Made by a program: the position numbers and the translations under genes. This document shows, piece after piece, positions 1 to 6,044 of a stretch of DNA of 17,408 bases. The notes below the pieces were generated by a model that was not told the origin of the DNA, did no database searches, and saw only the letters and a program-made list of their open reading frames with translations. Numbering within the stretch: position 1 is the first letter of the stretch; each line of letters starts with the position of its first letter. Source of the DNA: Sulfuritalea sp. (lineage in GTDB: Bacteria; Pseudomonadota; Gammaproteobacteria; Burkholderiales; Rhodocyclaceae); contig JALHNN010000010.1 in assembly GCA_022843505.1 (NCBI GenBank), positions 1-17,408 on the forward strand. Reading direction: 5' to 3'.

Positions 1-227
1 ACCCGGAGCACTATCCGAACGGCATCCGCGATATGTCGCTGTTTGATCTACTCGAAATGCTAGCCGACTGGAAAGCGGCAGTGATGCGCCACGCCGATGG
101 CAACTTTGCACAGTCAATGCGTATCAACATGGAGCGATTTGCGGTCCCAGATGATATTGCGTGTCTGCTCTACCGCACTGCGCATGATCTCGGTTGGCTG
201 GAAGAGGAAGAGCCGCAGGAGGAATAA
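1..227 (+). CDS. DUF5662-like protein, 5'-truncated by window edge
   Basis: The reading frame is open to the first base of the window (in-frame codons begin at position 3), so the N-terminus lies outside. The visible 75 codons contain a PEHYPNG stretch, then MSLFDLLEMLADWKAA, RHADGNF and SMRINMERF. This spacing (HP-E-H, then a M-L-EMxxDWKAA helix, then RHxDG and NxxRF) matches my recollection of the C-terminal half of DUF5662, a small family of unknown function common in phages and bacteria. Its acidic tail is EEEEPQEE. An internal ATG at position 33 is possible, but the conserved-looking residues before it make a longer protein more likely. The next gene starts 5 bp after its stop, so they are probably co-transcribed. 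Function is unknown; the family assignment is from memory of the motif. Confidence 0.6.
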   Translation, partial: PEHYPNGIRDMSLFDLLEMLADWKAAVMRHADGNFAQSMRINMERFAVPDDIACLLYRTAHDLGWLEEEEPQEE

Positions 228-232
228 GCGCA

Positions 233-532
233 ATGCCATTCAGTTACGACACGCAGACAACACCGCGCGACTATGTGTGCACAGTCTGCGTCGCGCAGGG
301 TGTGCGACTCTACCGTCGGTCGCACGTGGTTCTTGAGGCTATCTTCTTGTACTGCACACGATGCGCAAGCGACCATCAGCGCTGTCAGCCGACACAGAAC
401 GACACACAGATCGGCATATTCGTTGCCGCCGTGCCGACGGAGGATGAGTCGTCGTACTGGGGGTATTCGTCTGTACCAGAGCGCGGTGTGCAGTGGTGGC
501 AGCGATTGCCGACGGAGGAACCCGCCTCATGA
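233..532 (+). CDS. Small putative zinc-ribbon protein
   Basis: This 99-aa protein starts at the ATG that lies 9 bp after a strong AGGAGGA ribosome-binding site (217-223); a start further upstream would overlap that site. Residues C16-x2-C19 and C41-x2-C44 form two CxxC knuckles about 21 residues apart, a layout typical of a zinc ribbon. The C-terminal half (IGIFVAAVPTEDESSYWGY and WWQRLP) is aromatic-rich and I do not recognise it. The stop codon overlaps the next ATG in an ATGA junction, so the pair are translationally coupled. Location in the int-proximal block suggests an accessory phage protein. Zinc binding is inferred from cysteine spacing alone. Confidence 0.7.
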   Translation: MPFSYDTQTTPRDYVCTVCVAQGVRLYRRSHVVLEAIFLYCTRCASDHQRCQPTQNDTQIGIFVAAVPTEDESSYWGYSSVPERGVQWWQRLPTEEPAS

Positions 533-849
533 CCCAACGCCACACACCCCCAGACGACGTGCTGAGCATGCCGCGCGATCCCCGCTGGCGCGAGGAGGCC
601 GGGTATCTCCACCTGCACTGCATGGGCAGCCGGCCCGACGCGGGCATCTGGATACCACCCGGCCCCGAGCAGCAGCGGATGCGCGCCGAACTTGATTGGT
701 GGAAGACATATCGCGCGGCGCTTGCAGGTATGGCACGGCTGAAAGCGGCGCTGAAGGCGACGAAGAAGAAGACGGTGGCGCGGCGGACGCGCGTCCCGGC
801 GGAAGCCGCGCCGCGTGGCGAGACAACGCAGCAGGCATTGTGGAAGTAG
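529..849 (+). CDS. Small hypothetical phage protein with basic C-terminus
   Basis: This 106-aa protein starts in an ATGA overlap with the previous gene, with GGAGGA (514-519) as ribosome-binding site. The N-terminal part contains PRDPRWREEAGYLHLHCMGSRPDAGIW, with several W, H and C residues but no clear metal site. A helical central segment (ELDWWKTYRAALAGMARLKAALKA) follows. The end is strongly basic (KKKTVARRTR), which could contact nucleic acid. I do not recognise a family. The gene ends 7 bp before the helix-turn-helix gene, so it belongs to the same rightward operon that leads into the integrase. Confidence 0.65.
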   Translation: MTQRHTPPDDVLSMPRDPRWREEAGYLHLHCMGSRPDAGIWIPPGPEQQRMRAELDWWKTYRAALAGMARLKAALKATKKKTVARRTRVPAEAAPRGETTQQALWK

Positions 850-856
850 GTGTAGA

Positions 857-1174
857 ATGAGCGAACCAGAACTGTTTGTGACGATTGCGCGCGCGGCGGT
901 ACTCATCGGCGGCGACAAGCCGGTCAGTGAAGCCACGGTACGGCGCATGATTCGCGCCGGGGTGCTGACCGCGCGTGGCAGCGGCACGTTGCGCCGCGTG
1001 ACCATGGCGAGCATCCGCGCCTACGAACGAGGAGAGACGACATGGCAGGCAGGCGGCGACGCAAAGGCACCGGCAGTATCGAAAAACAACCGGACGGCAG
1101 CTACATCGCGCGCACGACCAATCGCGAGCGATCGGGTCGTTTCCTTAGCCGATCGGATGCCGAAACCGCGCTAG
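857..1174 (+). CDS. Helix-turn-helix DNA-binding protein, excisionase-like
   Basis: The frame encodes 105 aa from ATG 857. Residues 5-60 (FVTIARAAVLIGG, then VSEATVRRMIRAGVLTARGSG, RRVTMASIRAYERGE) follow the winged-helix MerR/Xis plan used by small excisionases: an N-terminal helix, a recognition helix after VSEATVRRM and a short wing. It sits directly upstream of the integrase, as expected for a recombination-directionality factor or an integrase regulator. Unusually, the frame does not stop after the domain. It runs 133 bp into the integrase gene, adding about 45 low-complexity residues. The ribosome-binding site is weak (GTAGG). A second small HTH gene lies after the integrase, so which one is the true Xis is open. 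Confidence 0.72.
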   Translation: MSEPELFVTIARAAVLIGGDKPVSEATVRRMIRAGVLTARGSGTLRRVTMASIRAYERGETTWQAGGDAKAPAVSKNNRTAATSRARPIASDRVVSLADRMPKPR

Positions 1175-2226
1175 ACGAATGGAACCGCCAGACCGCGCGC
1201 GGGATCGACATTGCCGCGAGCAAGCAGCCGGTGCGCCAGTTTGTGGCGCAATGGCTCGAAGTCACTGCCGAAAAGGTCAAGGCGTCAACCCACGAATACT
1301 ACAGCCGCCATGCAGGGTATGCCATGCCGCACATTGGCGACTATGCCCTCGAAGCCGTGACACCGATGCACATTGAGCGCATGCTGCTGGCACTCGGCAA
1401 GACCAGCCTCAGCGAGCGCAGCGTGTACCATGTGCGGTCGGTGTTGCGGGCGGCGTTCAACGCGGCGGTGCGCTGGCGGCTGATTGACCGTAGCCCCGTC
1501 GCTGGTACGCAGGCGCCGCAGGTTGCCGAGTACCCCGCGCGCGTGCTCACGATTGACGAACAGGCCGCACTCCTGGCCGAAGCTGCCACCCACCGCCATG
1601 CGGCGTTGTACCACCTGGCGCTCGGGCTCGGGCTGCGGCGTGGGGAGTTGCTCGGGCTGCGCTGGGCTGACATTGACATGGATGCACGGCTCCTTGTGGT
1701 ACGCGAGAGCAAAACGCGCACCGGACGCCGCGCCCTGCCGTTGACCGATCACCTGGTTGCCGTTCTCGAGAATCACCGCGCCAATCAGCGTGAAGAGGCA
1801 CAGGTTGCCCAGCAGCGCGCCACCGACCGCGCCCAGCAGGCCGGCGAACCCACGCCGCTGGCGCAGTGGAATGCCGACGGGCGCGTGTTCTGTTCGGATG
1901 TGGGCACGCCGTTGGCCCCGCGCAACCTGGTGCGCTCGTTCAAGGTGTTGCTCGATAAAGTGAACGCGCGCGAGGCGAAGGCGGCAGCGGAAGAAGGGCG
2001 GCAGGCGCGGATCATCTTGTCGCCCGCCATCCGCCTCCACGACTTACGCCACACCGCGATTACGTTCTTCGTGGCCGGTGGCGGCGATGCGAAGAGCGCC
2101 CAAGCGTTTGCGGGACATGCCGACGCCAGTACGACCATGCGGATCTACGCCCACACGCAGGCGGATAAGTTGCGCGACGGCGTGGAAGCGGCAGAGCGGG
2201 CGCGCACGAAGAAGACCGGCTCTTGA
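1042..2226 (+). CDS. int: Tyrosine site-specific recombinase (phage integrase)
   Basis: This 394-aa protein inserts and excises the element at its attachment site. The N-terminus (GTGSIEKQPDGSYIAR) is an AP2-like arm-binding domain. Residues 63-150 form the SAM-like core-binding domain (FVAQWLEV, HIGDYALEAVTPMHIE). The catalytic domain carries the full set: R199 in GLGLRRGELLGLRW, K224 in SKTRTGRR, H333 and R336 in LHDLRHT, H359 in AGHADAS, and the nucleophile Y369 in TTMRIYAH. An Ala/Gln-rich insertion at about 245-280 separates strand K224 from the HxxR box. The ribosome-binding site GGAGAG lies just before ATG 1042. Its start lies inside the preceding HTH frame, and the putative attP lies about 300 bp downstream, the usual int-att arrangement. 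Confidence 0.96.
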   Translation: MAGRRRRKGTGSIEKQPDGSYIARTTNRERSGRFLSRSDAETALDEWNRQTARGIDIAASKQPVRQFVAQWLEVTAEKVKASTHEYYSRHAGYAMPHIGDYALEAVTPMHIERMLLALGKTSLSERSVYHVRSVLRAAFNAAVRWRLIDRSPVAGTQAPQVAEYPARVLTIDEQAALLAEAATHRHAALYHLALGLGLRRGELLGLRWADIDMDARLLVVRESKTRTGRRALPLTDHLVAVLENHRANQREEAQVAQQRATDRAQQAGEPTPLAQWNADGRVFCSDVGTPLAPRNLVRSFKVLLDKVNAREAKAAAEEGRQARIILSPAIRLHDLRHTAITFFVAGGGDAKSAQAFAGHADASTTMRIYAHTQADKLRDGVEAAERARTKKTGS

Positions 2227-2252
2227 CATGGCGCTGTCGCCCGTGGTAGACT
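2223..2252 (+). promoter_or_regulatory. Putative sigma-70-type promoter for the excisionase-like gene
   Basis: A perfect TTGACA at 2223-2228 (it overlaps the integrase stop codon) is followed after 18 bp by TAGACT at 2247-2252, which matches 4 of 6 bases of TATAAT. The predicted start near 2260 lies about 20 bp before the ATG at 2280. This would give the small HTH gene its own transcription, independent of int. Confidence 0.55.
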
Positions 2253-2279
2253 GTAGGCGAAACGGATGAGCGAGGCGAT

Positions 2280-2519
2280 ATGGATGCGCTGACGACGAAG
2301 GAGGCCGCCGCACGCCTCGGTATTCACTGGCGTTCGGTGGTAAAGGCCATTCAGCGTGGGGCGCTTCCGGCCCGCAAGCACGGGCGTGACTACCTCATTG
2401 ACGGCGCCGACGTGGAACAGTATCGTGTGTCGCGGAGTCGTAAGCACACAGATAACCACACAGTGACACCTGAACAGGATGAGACGGAGGAACCACGCGC
2501 GGGGGATAGCGCGTCCTAA
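2280..2519 (+). CDS. Excisionase-like small helix-turn-helix protein
   Basis: This 79-aa protein begins MDALTTKEAAARLGI, followed by VVKAIQRGALPARKHGRDYLI and DVEQYRVSR. This is the signature of the HTH_17/excisionase fold (T-xEAA-xLG, then recognition helix, then a wing with GRxYLI), found in Xis and AlpA-type proteins. Such proteins bend DNA at att sites to favour excision, or regulate integrase expression. The C-terminal 27 residues (KHTDNHTVTPEQDETEEPRAGDSAS) are hydrophilic and are encoded partly by DNA that carries a candidate arm-site repeat. GAGG at 2272-2275 is the ribosome-binding site. The gene ends 12 bp before the tRNA-like attachment core and has its own promoter-like sequence. 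Confidence 0.85.
   Translation: MDALTTKEAAARLGIHWRSVVKAIQRGALPARKHGRDYLIDGADVEQYRVSRSRKHTDNHTVTPEQDETEEPRAGDSAS
2445..2463. repeat. Left copy of the att-flanking 12-bp repeat
   Basis: CACACAGATAACCACACAG contains one full unit ACACAGATAACC (2446-2457) and half of a second. The same unit recurs three times on the other side of the tRNA-like core. It lies inside the 3' end of the excisionase-like gene. Confidence 0.6.
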
Positions 2520-2531
2520 TGCAGAGTGTGT

Positions 2532-2578
2532 TGGTGGGCCGGGTGGGGATCGAACCCACGACCGTCGGTTTAAAAGAC
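2532..2578 (-). other. Putative attP core: 3' half of a tRNA-Lys(UUU) gene
   Basis: On the minus strand the segment reads from the anticodon loop CTTTTAA, through ACCGA (3' anticodon stem), a 5-base variable loop, the T arm GTGGG-TTCGATC-CCCAC and the acceptor strand CCGGCCC, to A-CCA. The 5' side is not a tRNA: no D arm, no GGGCCGG acceptor strand, and the anticodon stem pairs poorly (CTACGT instead of TCGGT next to the loop). A 3' tRNA fragment carried by an integrating phage is the standard attP design, because it rebuilds the host tRNA gene after recombination in the anticodon-loop region. It lies 12 bp from the excisionase-like gene and 300 bp from the integrase. Confidence 0.85.
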
Positions 2579-2649
2579 GTAGGCTCTGTTTGATCCACAC
2601 CGAACACCACCACTCCAACCGCATCAGGACGCCATAGCGCGCCACTCAC

Positions 2650-2665
2650 ATGTGTGCTGACACAT
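2650..2665. repeat. Short palindrome beside the putative attP
   Basis: ATGTGT-GCTG-ACACAT is a perfect inverted repeat with 6-bp arms and a 4-bp centre, and it overlaps a CACATGTG palindrome. It lies between the tRNA-like core and the right-hand repeats. It could be an operator or an Xis/IHF-type accessory site. The rest of the 290-bp gene-free stretch 2520-2809 holds the core, this palindrome, the repeats and a GC-rich segment with no further signal I can support. Confidence 0.35.
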
Positions 2666-2674
2666 TCCCCGTCG

Positions 2675-2710
2675 CACACAATAACCACACAGATAACAAC
2701 ACAGATACCC
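2675..2710. repeat. Right tandem cluster of the att-flanking 12-bp repeat
   Basis: Three head-to-tail units follow one another: ACACAATAACC (2676-2686, one base short), ACACAGATAACA (2687-2698) and ACACAGATACCC (2699-2710). They have the same orientation as the left copy. Repeats on both sides of an att core next to int and xis are what arm-type integrase or Xis sites look like. Iterons of a replication origin are the alternative. Confidence 0.6.
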
Positions 2711-2809
2711 ATACATGGCCGGGCGCGGCACGCGACACCACCGCGCACCGCTGGAGCGACCCCCGCCCGGCCTCGTTACAGGATAACAGAGAATAGGAGC
2801 GACCACACC

Positions 2810-3154
2810 ATGAGTACCACGAACGAACCACGCTACATTGTGCGAAACTCAGGCAGTTTCGCAGGGCGCGATGTCTACGACACGCAACATAACAAGATCA
2901 TCCTTGAAGACATTCTTCCGAACGAGGCCGATCCACTCTGCGACCTGCTCAATGCAGGCGAGGCGGCGGCGCAGTTGTCAGCGGCAGCGCAAGCGCTCGG
3001 AGCCGAGGACGGGCCGTATACGCTCACGAAGGCCGCCAACGGCGCGTGGTGCCTCGCAGACGAACACGGCAATAGCGAATGGGGCTATCCGCTGTCGAAC
3101 ACGCTGACGGACTTTGTAGCGCGGTACGTGACGACGGAGGGCAACGCATCATGA
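2810..3154 (+). CDS. Hypothetical phage protein with EPRY / CDLLNAGEAA motifs (paralogue A)
   Basis: This 114-aa protein starts at ATG 2810 behind AGGAG (2795-2799). It begins EPRYIVRNSG, continues with a short beta-rich segment (RDVYDTQHNKIILED), then CDLLNAGEAAAQLSAAAQALG, a predicted helix. The C-terminal half (YTLTKAANGAWCLADEHGNSEWGY) looks like beta strands. The same EPRY start and the CDLLNAGEAA helix occur in the gene at 3826, with identical DNA over 33 bp at 2936-2968, so the two are paralogues. Function is unknown; proteins of this pattern are frequent small phage hypotheticals. It opens the operon right of the attachment site and overlaps the next gene by ATGA. Confidence 0.75.
   Translation: MSTTNEPRYIVRNSGSFAGRDVYDTQHNKIILEDILPNEADPLCDLLNAGEAAAQLSAAAQALGAEDGPYTLTKAANGAWCLADEHGNSEWGYPLSNTLTDFVARYVTTEGNAS
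2936..2968 (+). repeat. 33-bp perfect direct repeat, copy 1
   Basis: The 33 bases encoding LCDLLNAGEAA are identical to 3922-3954 in the paralogue, while the flanking sequence differs strongly. Confidence 0.85.
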
Positions 3155-3339
3155 CCTCCTATATCGACGCCCTCGATTTCTTCCTCATTGCAGGCGGCAT
3201 CGCCCTGCTCTGCCATTTCGTCGTGCTGCCACTCCTGGAGCGGCGTGCGGTGCGTGACGACGAGCCCGATGTCATCATCATTGATGAGCCAGCGCCACCG
3301 CAGACCGGCGAGCTGGCGCGGCGTGGGGGTGTGCGGTGA
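3151..3339 (+). CDS. Small single-pass membrane protein
   Basis: This 62-aa protein starts at the ATG of an ATGA overlap with the previous gene; GGAGG (3136-3140) is its ribosome-binding site. Residues 7-27 (LDFFLIAGGIALLCHFVVLPL) form one hydrophobic helix. A short charged tail follows (ERRAVRDDEPDVIIIDEPAPP) with a VIII-DEP strand. No family is recognised. It is one of several tiny membrane proteins in the block around the FtsK-like gene. Its end overlaps the ASCH gene in a GTGA junction. Confidence 0.75.
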   Translation: MTSYIDALDFFLIAGGIALLCHFVVLPLLERRAVRDDEPDVIIIDEPAPPQTGELARRGGVR

Positions 3340-3833
3340 AAGCACTCACCCTCACCCAGCCGTGGGCGACCCTGATCGCCCTCCTCGAAAAACAGATCGA
3401 AACACGATCGTGGGCGACGACGTATCGGGGGCCGCTCGCCATCCACGCCGCGCAGGGGCTCACGCCGGTGGGTGGCAAAGAAGGATTGCTGCAACTCTGC
3501 CGCCGAGAGCCGTTCCGATCCGTGCTGCTTCAGCATGGCTATCTTGGTACGCCGTCGCTCCCGCGCGGTGCGATTGTGGCGGTGTGCGAGCTGGTCAACT
3601 GCGTACCCACGGCGGGCAGTCGCCCCGGCAGCGGCGGCCCGAAATACGCCGACTGGGTACACGACCTCACCGACCAGGAGCGCGCGTTCGGCGACTATAC
3701 CGCTGGGCGCTACGGGTGGCTGCTCGCCAACATCCGACCGCTGTCGCGCCCGATCCCGTGCCGGGGTGCGCAGGGTCTCTGGGACGTGCCGGCGGATGTG
3801 CAGGCGCAGCTCGCGGAGGCAACCAGTGAGTGA
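3336..3833 (+). CDS. ASCH-domain protein
   Basis: This 165-aa protein starts with GTG inside the previous stop (GTGA). The N-terminal KALTLTQPWATLIALLEKQIETRSW has the conserved ASCH signature: a QPWA start, then K19-x2-E22-T23-R24. It is followed by RGPLAIHAAQ (31-40), the strands GAIVAVCELVNC and the C-terminal GRYGWLLANIRPL with a closing GLWDVP. ASCH folds resemble PUA and EVE domains and bind RNA or modified nucleotides. Some members are N4-acetylcytidine hydrolases and many phage copies are uncharacterised. The full-length domain is present, so it is probably functional. The substrate cannot be read from sequence. Confidence 0.9.
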   Translation: MKALTLTQPWATLIALLEKQIETRSWATTYRGPLAIHAAQGLTPVGGKEGLLQLCRREPFRSVLLQHGYLGTPSLPRGAIVAVCELVNCVPTAGSRPGSGGPKYADWVHDLTDQERAFGDYTAGRYGWLLANIRPLSRPIPCRGAQGLWDVPADVQAQLAEATSE

Positions 3834-4236
3834 GCCACGCTATACCGTGCGCGAGCCGTACACGATTCTCGACAATGGCGTGTTCGTTGCCGCTTGCGAA
3901 ACCGGCGCTGATGCGGTGCGCCTCTGCGACCTGCTCAATGCAGGCGAGGCGGCGCGGGCGCTGTGGGATGCGGTGGAGGTTGTTGCGGAGAAAACGGATG
4001 AGTCGTATCTCCAATTCGCGCACTACCGAACCGATTATATCAACGATCAGATTGTTCTCGTTGATGTGTGGCGGCTGACCGAATTGTGGGAGCACACCTA
4101 CGACAATTACGACGGCACATGGCGGCATGATCTCGAAAAAGAGCGCGGAGTCGAAGCCGACACACCCCAGGCCGCCCTCATCGCGCTGGCGGCGGCGCTG
4201 GTACAGGGGGAGGAAACCGGCAATGTTCACTCGTGA
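3826..4236 (+). CDS. Hypothetical phage protein with EPRY / CDLLNAGEAA motifs (paralogue B)
   Basis: The start is chosen at GTG 3826 because GCGGAGG lies just upstream, the start overlaps the ASCH stop by 8 bp, and the product then begins SEPRYTVREPYTI, matching the paralogue at 2810. The 136-aa protein has a beta N-terminus, the CDLLNAGEAARALWDAVEVV helix, and a longer C-terminal half rich in Y, W and D (YLQFAHYRTDYINDQ, WRLTELWEHTYDNYDGTWRHD) that the paralogue lacks. It ends in a second helix (TPQAALIALAAALVQ). Function is unknown. The frame remains open upstream to 3472, but that part is antisense-frame overlap with ASCH and is not used. Confidence 0.72.
   Translation: MSEPRYTVREPYTILDNGVFVAACETGADAVRLCDLLNAGEAARALWDAVEVVAEKTDESYLQFAHYRTDYINDQIVLVDVWRLTELWEHTYDNYDGTWRHDLEKERGVEADTPQAALIALAAALVQGEETGNVHS
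3922..3954 (+). repeat. 33-bp perfect direct repeat, copy 2
   Basis: Identical to 2936-2968; it encodes the LCDLLNAGEAA helix of paralogue B. Confidence 0.85.
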
Positions 4237-4480
4237 GCAGATCAAACTGACCCGCATTGCCGACGATGCGCCGCGCAATGTGGGCAGGCTGCACAAAGAT
4301 AAAATTGTGTGGGAGTGGGAGTGTCCCGGCGAGCATCTCCATATGCAGCGAACTGTGGCCTACGCCGAAGAGCGACCGATGGAGCGTGATATCCTCGACG
4401 ATCCGTACTGCTGGCAGTGCCGACGGAAGCGCGGAGATGCACCGCGTACGTCGTGGAGAAAACAGGAGCCAACACCATGA
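4223..4480 (+). CDS. Small putative zinc-binding protein
   Basis: This 85-aa protein starts at ATG 4223 behind GGGGGAGGA (about 4205-4213) and overlaps the previous gene by 14 bp. C34 in WECPGEHLH (with H38 and H40) and C63-x2-C66 in PYCWQCRRK could form one zinc site. The rest is charged and has no recognisable domain. It ends in an ATGA overlap with the FtsK-like gene, so its translation is coupled to the translocase. The zinc role is an inference from residue spacing. Confidence 0.7.
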   Translation: MFTREQIKLTRIADDAPRNVGRLHKDKIVWEWECPGEHLHMQRTVAYAEERPMERDILDDPYCWQCRRKRGDAPRTSWRKQEPTP

Positions 4481-5883
4481 GCGGGGTATTGATACACGAT
4501 AGCGCCGACAAAACACCGCCACCCACCCCCGGCCGCCACCCCCTCACGCCCATTTCGGGCGCCGACTGGCATCCACGCGGCGGTGTGCGTCTGCCGCCAC
4601 AGGCGTGGCTCATCCTGACGGTGCTCTGTGTGGGCATCGTCGCGTGGCTGCTCTGGCGGCTCGATACGGCACTCCGTGACTTCCTCAGCCGCTACTGGTG
4701 GCTGGGTGAGGGATTGCTGCTCACCGTGACGCTGGTGCTCACCGGAGCGATTGTGGCGGCGCTGGTGGGCGGTGTGCAGTGGGGGCGCGTGCAGCTCGCC
4801 CAGCGGCGTGTGGTGCGGACACGGCACGGCGCACTGGCCGATGTCATCACCGTGATCGGTGTCACGCAGGAGCAGGCCGAAGCGCCACAGATTGCACTGG
4901 AGACCAACGCCGCACCCTACCGCCTGCATCCGACGCTGAGCACGCTGAGTGTTCCGAAGGCGGAGGCCGCACCAAGCGCACCGAAGGCACTCACGGTGAG
5001 CGAGGATGCGCCGGCGATCGACCTGGTGCCGGAGAGTGCGTGGCTGCCGTGGCTCGACGAGGCGCCGCACCTGCTCATCGCCGGATCGACCGGCAGCGGG
5101 AAGACGACACTTGCCCATGTCGCACTCTCGACACTCAGCACCGGCGCATCGGGTGTGGTGATCGACCCGAAGGGCAAGCCATGGGGTGGTCTGCCGGTGC
5201 ATGGGGGCGGGCGCAACTTCGCCGCCGCGCTCGATGCCCTCGACGGCATTCGCAGCGAGCTGGAGGCGCGCTACACGGCCTATGCCGACGGCGAGCGGTC
5301 GTTTGCACCACTGATCGTGATTGTCGACGAAGTGCCGGATATTGTGCAGCACTGCGCCGGCCTGAGCCGGAGCGACCGTGATCCGCGCTGGGCCTTGTTC
5401 GCCCGCAGCCTCGGCAGTCTCGCGCGGGAGGTGGCGATCCGCGTCATCCTCCTCACCCAGTCGCCGAACGTCGAAGACATTGGATTGAACGGCGGCATGC
5501 GCGGCAACTACACGCGTATTGCGCTCGCCGAGAAGATCCCGCTGCTCCTCAATGAAGACGTGGATAGCGCACGGCGTGAGGCGCTGCGGCGGCTCTATCG
5601 CGGTCTCGCACACCCCGCCGCCCTCCTGCGGCGTGGCGCGGTACACCTGCTCGATACGCGCCGAGTGCCAACACTGGCCGAGCAGCCGATCGTCGCCGGT
5701 GCGTGGCATGTGCCGGTGGTGTCGAGCCGCACCCGTGTTGATGTCGACGAACTGCTGCGCCGTGCGGTGCGGGCGAAGTGGACACGCGAACAGGCGCGGG
5801 CGTCGCTGCGGGCGAAGAAGATCGAGTTTGCCAACGAACGATGGACACGCGCGGTTGAGGCTGTGGAAGGGGAGCAGGGATGA
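4477..5883 (+). CDS. FtsK/HerA-type membrane DNA translocase
   Basis: This 468-aa ATPase starts in an ATGA overlap with AGGAG at 4464-4468. Two hydrophobic helices (about 42-60 and 79-98) anchor it in the membrane. A Pro/Ala-rich linker (about 130-180) leads to the motor: Walker A GSTGSGKTT at 203-211, the VVIDPKGKPW strand, Walker B LIVIVDEVPD at 279-288, and LLTQSPN followed by GNYTRIAL (325-350), the FtsK-type motif after the sensor. The C-terminus (about 400-468) is a basic helical domain with WTREQARASLRAKK, resembling a small winged-helix. FtsK-family motors pump double-stranded DNA. In mobile elements they serve transfer (TraB-like) or segregation. It is shorter than FtsK/SpoIIIE. No terminase motifs are present, so packaging is less likely. 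Confidence 0.88.
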   Translation: MSGVLIHDSADKTPPPTPGRHPLTPISGADWHPRGGVRLPPQAWLILTVLCVGIVAWLLWRLDTALRDFLSRYWWLGEGLLLTVTLVLTGAIVAALVGGVQWGRVQLAQRRVVRTRHGALADVITVIGVTQEQAEAPQIALETNAAPYRLHPTLSTLSVPKAEAAPSAPKALTVSEDAPAIDLVPESAWLPWLDEAPHLLIAGSTGSGKTTLAHVALSTLSTGASGVVIDPKGKPWGGLPVHGGGRNFAAALDALDGIRSELEARYTAYADGERSFAPLIVIVDEVPDIVQHCAGLSRSDRDPRWALFARSLGSLAREVAIRVILLTQSPNVEDIGLNGGMRGNYTRIALAEKIPLLLNEDVDSARREALRRLYRGLAHPAALLRRGAVHLLDTRRVPTLAEQPIVAGAWHVPVVSSRTRVDVDELLRRAVRAKWTREQARASLRAKKIEFANERWTRAVEAVEGEQG

Positions 5884-6044
5884 GCCGACGAACGATCAAG
5901 CTCGGCATTGGATTCGCACTGTTGCTGTTGGCACTCGGCAGTGTGGGCAGTTTCATCGATCCGGTGTTCGGTCGCATTGCCAGCATGCTGACGATCCTCG
6001 TATTGCTCAGCATGCAGTTTTCGATACGGAGTGAGGGGGAGTAA
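5880..6044 (+). CDS. Small membrane protein, 54 aa
   Basis: The ATG lies in an ATGA overlap with the translocase stop, and the frame ends in TAA directly before the next ATG, so there is no spare sequence. Two hydrophobic segments are visible: IKLGIGFALLLLALGSVGSF (6-25) and RIASMLTILVLLSMQF (32-47), separated by IDPVFG, which suggests a helical hairpin. GGGGAGCAGGG upstream is the ribosome-binding site. No family is recognised. Tight coupling to the FtsK-like gene suggests a membrane partner, but this is inference. Confidence 0.72.
   Translation: MSRRTIKLGIGFALLLLALGSVGSFIDPVFGRIASMLTILVLLSMQFSIRSEGE

Noticed and set aside
2525..2620. Complete tRNA-Lys gene on the minus strand
   Set aside because: Only the part from the anticodon loop to CCA is present; the D arm, the 5' acceptor strand and a pairing anticodon stem are missing.
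2654..2809. N-terminal extension of the 114-aa gene to ATG 2654
   Set aside because: The extension translates the tandem repeats and low-complexity Pro/Arg text; AGGAG before ATG 2810 and the EPRY match with the paralogue favour the shorter form.
4360..5709. Long minus-strand frame (449 codons) opposite the translocase
   Set aside because: It is antisense to a gene with clear Walker motifs, has no recognisable domain and arises from high GC content.
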